A DNA stretch of 8,026 nucleotides from JAVEYA01 sp034003745 (GTDB lineage: Bacteria > Bacillota > Peptococcia > DRI-13 > PHAD01). Location of the stretch: assembly GCA_034003745.1 (NCBI GenBank), contig JAVEYA010000098.1:1-8026 (forward strand), read 5' to 3'. The position numbers and the translations under genes were made by a program. This document shows positions 7,100 through 8,026 of this stretch, piece by piece. The notes beneath the pieces were generated by a model, which did no database searches, had not been told where the DNA came from, and worked only from the letters and a program-made list of their open reading frames with translations. Positions within the stretch are counted from its first letter, which is position 1, and the number at the start of each line of letters is the position of its first letter.

Positions 7100-7292
7100 G
7101 AGGGGAAAGGGCAGGCGTTATCGCAGAAATTTCTGGGAGGACAGGCAAGGCGCCATCCTGCAGGTCTTCATCGGACTCATCGTCATGGGCGCCCTAAGTT
7201 ATGGCTTCTGGCATAATTGGGAATCTAAAATGACGGAGGCGGGGGCAAGCCTGAAGAACAGAATAGAGACAGACAGCTGGCTTTCCGAATAG
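7089..7292 (+). CDS. Miniature type IV pilin-like protein 2
   Basis: This 67-aa protein starts at ATG 7089, overlapping the previous gene by 11 nt, with only a weak ribosome binding site, so its synthesis may depend on coupling. No other start codon precedes the hydrophobic helix. The leader is long and very basic (SKRGKGRRYRRNF) and ends DRQG (Gly21). The helix runs AILQVFIGLIVMGALSYGFW (22-41). It aligns without gaps to protein 1 from RQG to GALSY, but the Glu of protein 1 is Gln25 here, at +4. The tail is 26 residues with a SLKNRIETDSW pattern shared with its neighbours. Probable role: minor pilin or pseudopilin. Pilins lacking the Glu are often inefficient subunits in known systems, so it may be specialised for initiation or capping, which is inference. 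Confidence 0.65.
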   Translation: MESKRGKGRRYRRNFWEDRQGAILQVFIGLIVMGALSYGFWHNWESKMTEAGASLKNRIETDSWLSE

Positions 7293-7302
7293 GGGGAAGA
7301 GG

Positions 7303-7485
7303 ATGAAACGAATAGGGAGCAACTTCGGTAAAGATACCCAAGGCCATATCCTGCTGGAAGCAGTGATCGCCCTGGCCGTAGTAGGAGCGGTCACCTTTTT
7401 GATCGTTCATAATGATATTATGCCGGGTCTGAGCGTGAAATGGGAACGGATGAACAACACCATTCAGAACAATTGGCTGGAGTAA
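7303..7485 (+). CDS. Miniature type IV pilin-like protein 3
   Basis: This 60-aa protein starts at ATG 7303 behind AGGGGGAAGAGG (7291-7302). A polar leader ends DTQG (Gly14). The helix begins HILLEAVIALAVVGAV (15-30), with Glu19 at the canonical +5 position. Of the three miniature pilins this is the most typical by the prepilin rule. The tail of about 25 residues ends MNNTIQNNWLE and aligns loosely with the tails of the other two (N..I...W). Its GHILLE segment also matches GHILLQ in the next gene. It is probably the best candidate for the main polymerising subunit, although the mature protein would have only about 46 residues, similar to known Flp pilins. It stands 10 nt after the previous stop and 19 nt before the next start. 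Confidence 0.7.
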   Translation: MKRIGSNFGKDTQGHILLEAVIALAVVGAVTFLIVHNDIMPGLSVKWERMNNTIQNNWLE

Positions 7486-7504
7486 AGAAAGGGGGAGCGC
7501 CTTA

Positions 7505-7927
7505 ATGAGAAGCTTTCTCTGCTGCCAAAAAGGACATATTCTGCTGCAGACCTTGATCATCATGCCGATTCTTTTAGCCATGCTCTTTCTGCCTTTCAAT
7601 TTTTCCGTATTACAGCACAAACGAAGCGTCTTAGACGATATATTGGATAAGGCCCTGCAAAGAGCGGCGGTGGAAGGTGGATTGACTGCCGACGTCAGAC
7701 AGGAAATTCTGAACGATCTGGAAGCAAGGGGCTTTGATCCTCTGACGGCTGAAATTGGGCCGGCGGTTCACAGCGCCAGGCGGCGCGGTGAAATTATCGA
7801 GATCAGCATAGCCGTACCGGGCAACGCCCATAGCTTAAAAGGGGTGATGGCTATCGGCGGCGCGCCGCCGCCGGCGGAATGGATGCTGAAGGCGTCCGGC
7901 AGCATCATGAGTGAGAAATTGCCGTGA
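7505..7927 (+). CDS. TadE-like pseudopilin
   Basis: This 140-aa protein starts at ATG 7505, 7 nt after GGGGGAG (7491-7497). A very short leader ends QKG (Gly10). A hydrophobic helix follows, HILLQTLIIMPILLAMLFLP (11-30), then a soluble domain of about 108 residues. Counting from the glycine, a proline stands at +11 (Pro21), as in TadE proteins (pattern G, five residues including Glu at +5, then P at +11). The Glu is replaced by Gln15. The soluble part begins with an amphipathic helix (SVLDDILDKALQRAAVEGGL) resembling small Firmicutes Tad-locus proteins of the DUF4320 type, though I cannot confirm that family. The C-terminal part includes a GGAPPPAEW segment. Probable role: minor pseudopilin assisting filament initiation or membrane extraction. 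Confidence 0.7.
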   Translation: MRSFLCCQKGHILLQTLIIMPILLAMLFLPFNFSVLQHKRSVLDDILDKALQRAAVEGGLTADVRQEILNDLEARGFDPLTAEIGPAVHSARRRGEIIEISIAVPGNAHSLKGVMAIGGAPPPAEWMLKASGSIMSEKLP

Positions 7928-7939
7928 GGGGGGGGAGGG
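7928..7939 (+). repeat. G8 homopolymer in the ribosome binding region
   Basis: A run of eight G (7928-7935) followed by AGGG begins immediately after the stop codon of the TadE-like gene and sits 1 nt before the likely GTG start at 7941. GGAGG (7934-7938) is only 2 nt from the GTG, closer than usual, so the G run may serve as the effective binding site. Homopolymers of this length can change length by slippage. Confidence 0.6.
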
Positions 7940-7940
7940 A

Positions 7941-8026
7941 GTGAAAAAGCTTTGCAAAACATTTCTGCGGGAAAGAAAAGGGGTAATGCTGGCGGCCCTG
8001 TTGCTGTGTCTTCCCCTTTTTTGGCT
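7941..8026 (+). CDS. TadE/TadG-like protein, 3' truncated
   Basis: The window ends after about 28 codons. The likely start is GTG 7941. An in-frame GTG at 7911 lies inside the previous gene and has no binding site. The visible protein has a basic leader KKLCKTFLRERKG (Gly14 last) followed by a hydrophobic helix VMLAALLLCLPLFW. The FLRERKG leader and the proline at +11 after the glycine (Pro25) match TadE/TadG proteins, whose leader is often FLRDERG. The +5 residue is Ala, not Glu. It is probably another minor pseudopilin or the TadG-like component of the same operon. The size and domain content beyond the helix cannot be seen. Confidence 0.55.
   Translation, partial: MKKLCKTFLRERKGVMLAALLLCLPLFW

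Noticed and set aside
7856..7877. GC palindrome GGCGGCGCGCCGCC followed by a second inverted GC block
   Set aside because: It lies inside the TadE-like coding region and is explained by Gly-Gly-Ala-Pro-Pro-Pro codons. There is no T-tract and no sign of a regulatory role.

Overview
The window looks like Gram-positive Clostridia (Peptococcaceae or a relative). That placement rests on strong AGGAGG-type ribosome binding sites before most genes, frequent TTG and GTG starts, a GC content near one half, tight gene packing, and a Tad/Flp-type pilus locus with no outer-membrane secretin. No tRNA, rRNA, CRISPR array, insertion sequence or phage gene is visible. All convincing genes lie on the + strand.

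Positions 1-827 hold the 3' part of a gene for a beta-rich, Trp/Tyr-rich, probably exported protein whose C-terminal part resembles a FlgD-type Ig fold. A short GC hairpin followed by a T-rich stretch (829-850) probably ends that transcript.

From 886 to the window end runs one compact operon of at least eleven genes, with gaps of 2-19 nt or short overlaps. In order it encodes: a CpaE/TadZ-like protein (pseudo-receiver, charged linker, MinD-type P-loop domain); a CpaB/RcpC-like SAF-domain membrane protein; a second, shorter MinD-like protein with a damaged P-loop; a CpaF/TadA secretion ATPase; TadB-like and TadC-like inner-membrane platform proteins; three tiny single-helix pilin-like proteins (60-67 aa) that look like tandem duplicates; a TadE-like pseudopilin; and the start of another TadE/TadG-like protein cut by the window end.

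The genes make sense as one machine. CpaF would supply ATP-driven force and TadB/TadC the membrane platform. The small pilin-like proteins and TadE-like proteins would be filament subunits or initiators, needing a prepilin peptidase encoded elsewhere. CpaB would be an extracytoplasmic alignment factor, and the two MinD-like proteins would position or license assembly.

The most striking observation is that the two MinD-like proteins are damaged in complementary ways. The CpaE-like protein keeps the P-loop Lys/Thr but lacks the MinD signature lysine. The second protein keeps the signature lysine but lacks the P-loop lysine. This suggests a heterodimer with one composite ATP site. The second most striking is the run of miniature pilin paralogues with varied residues at the position of the normally conserved Glu.
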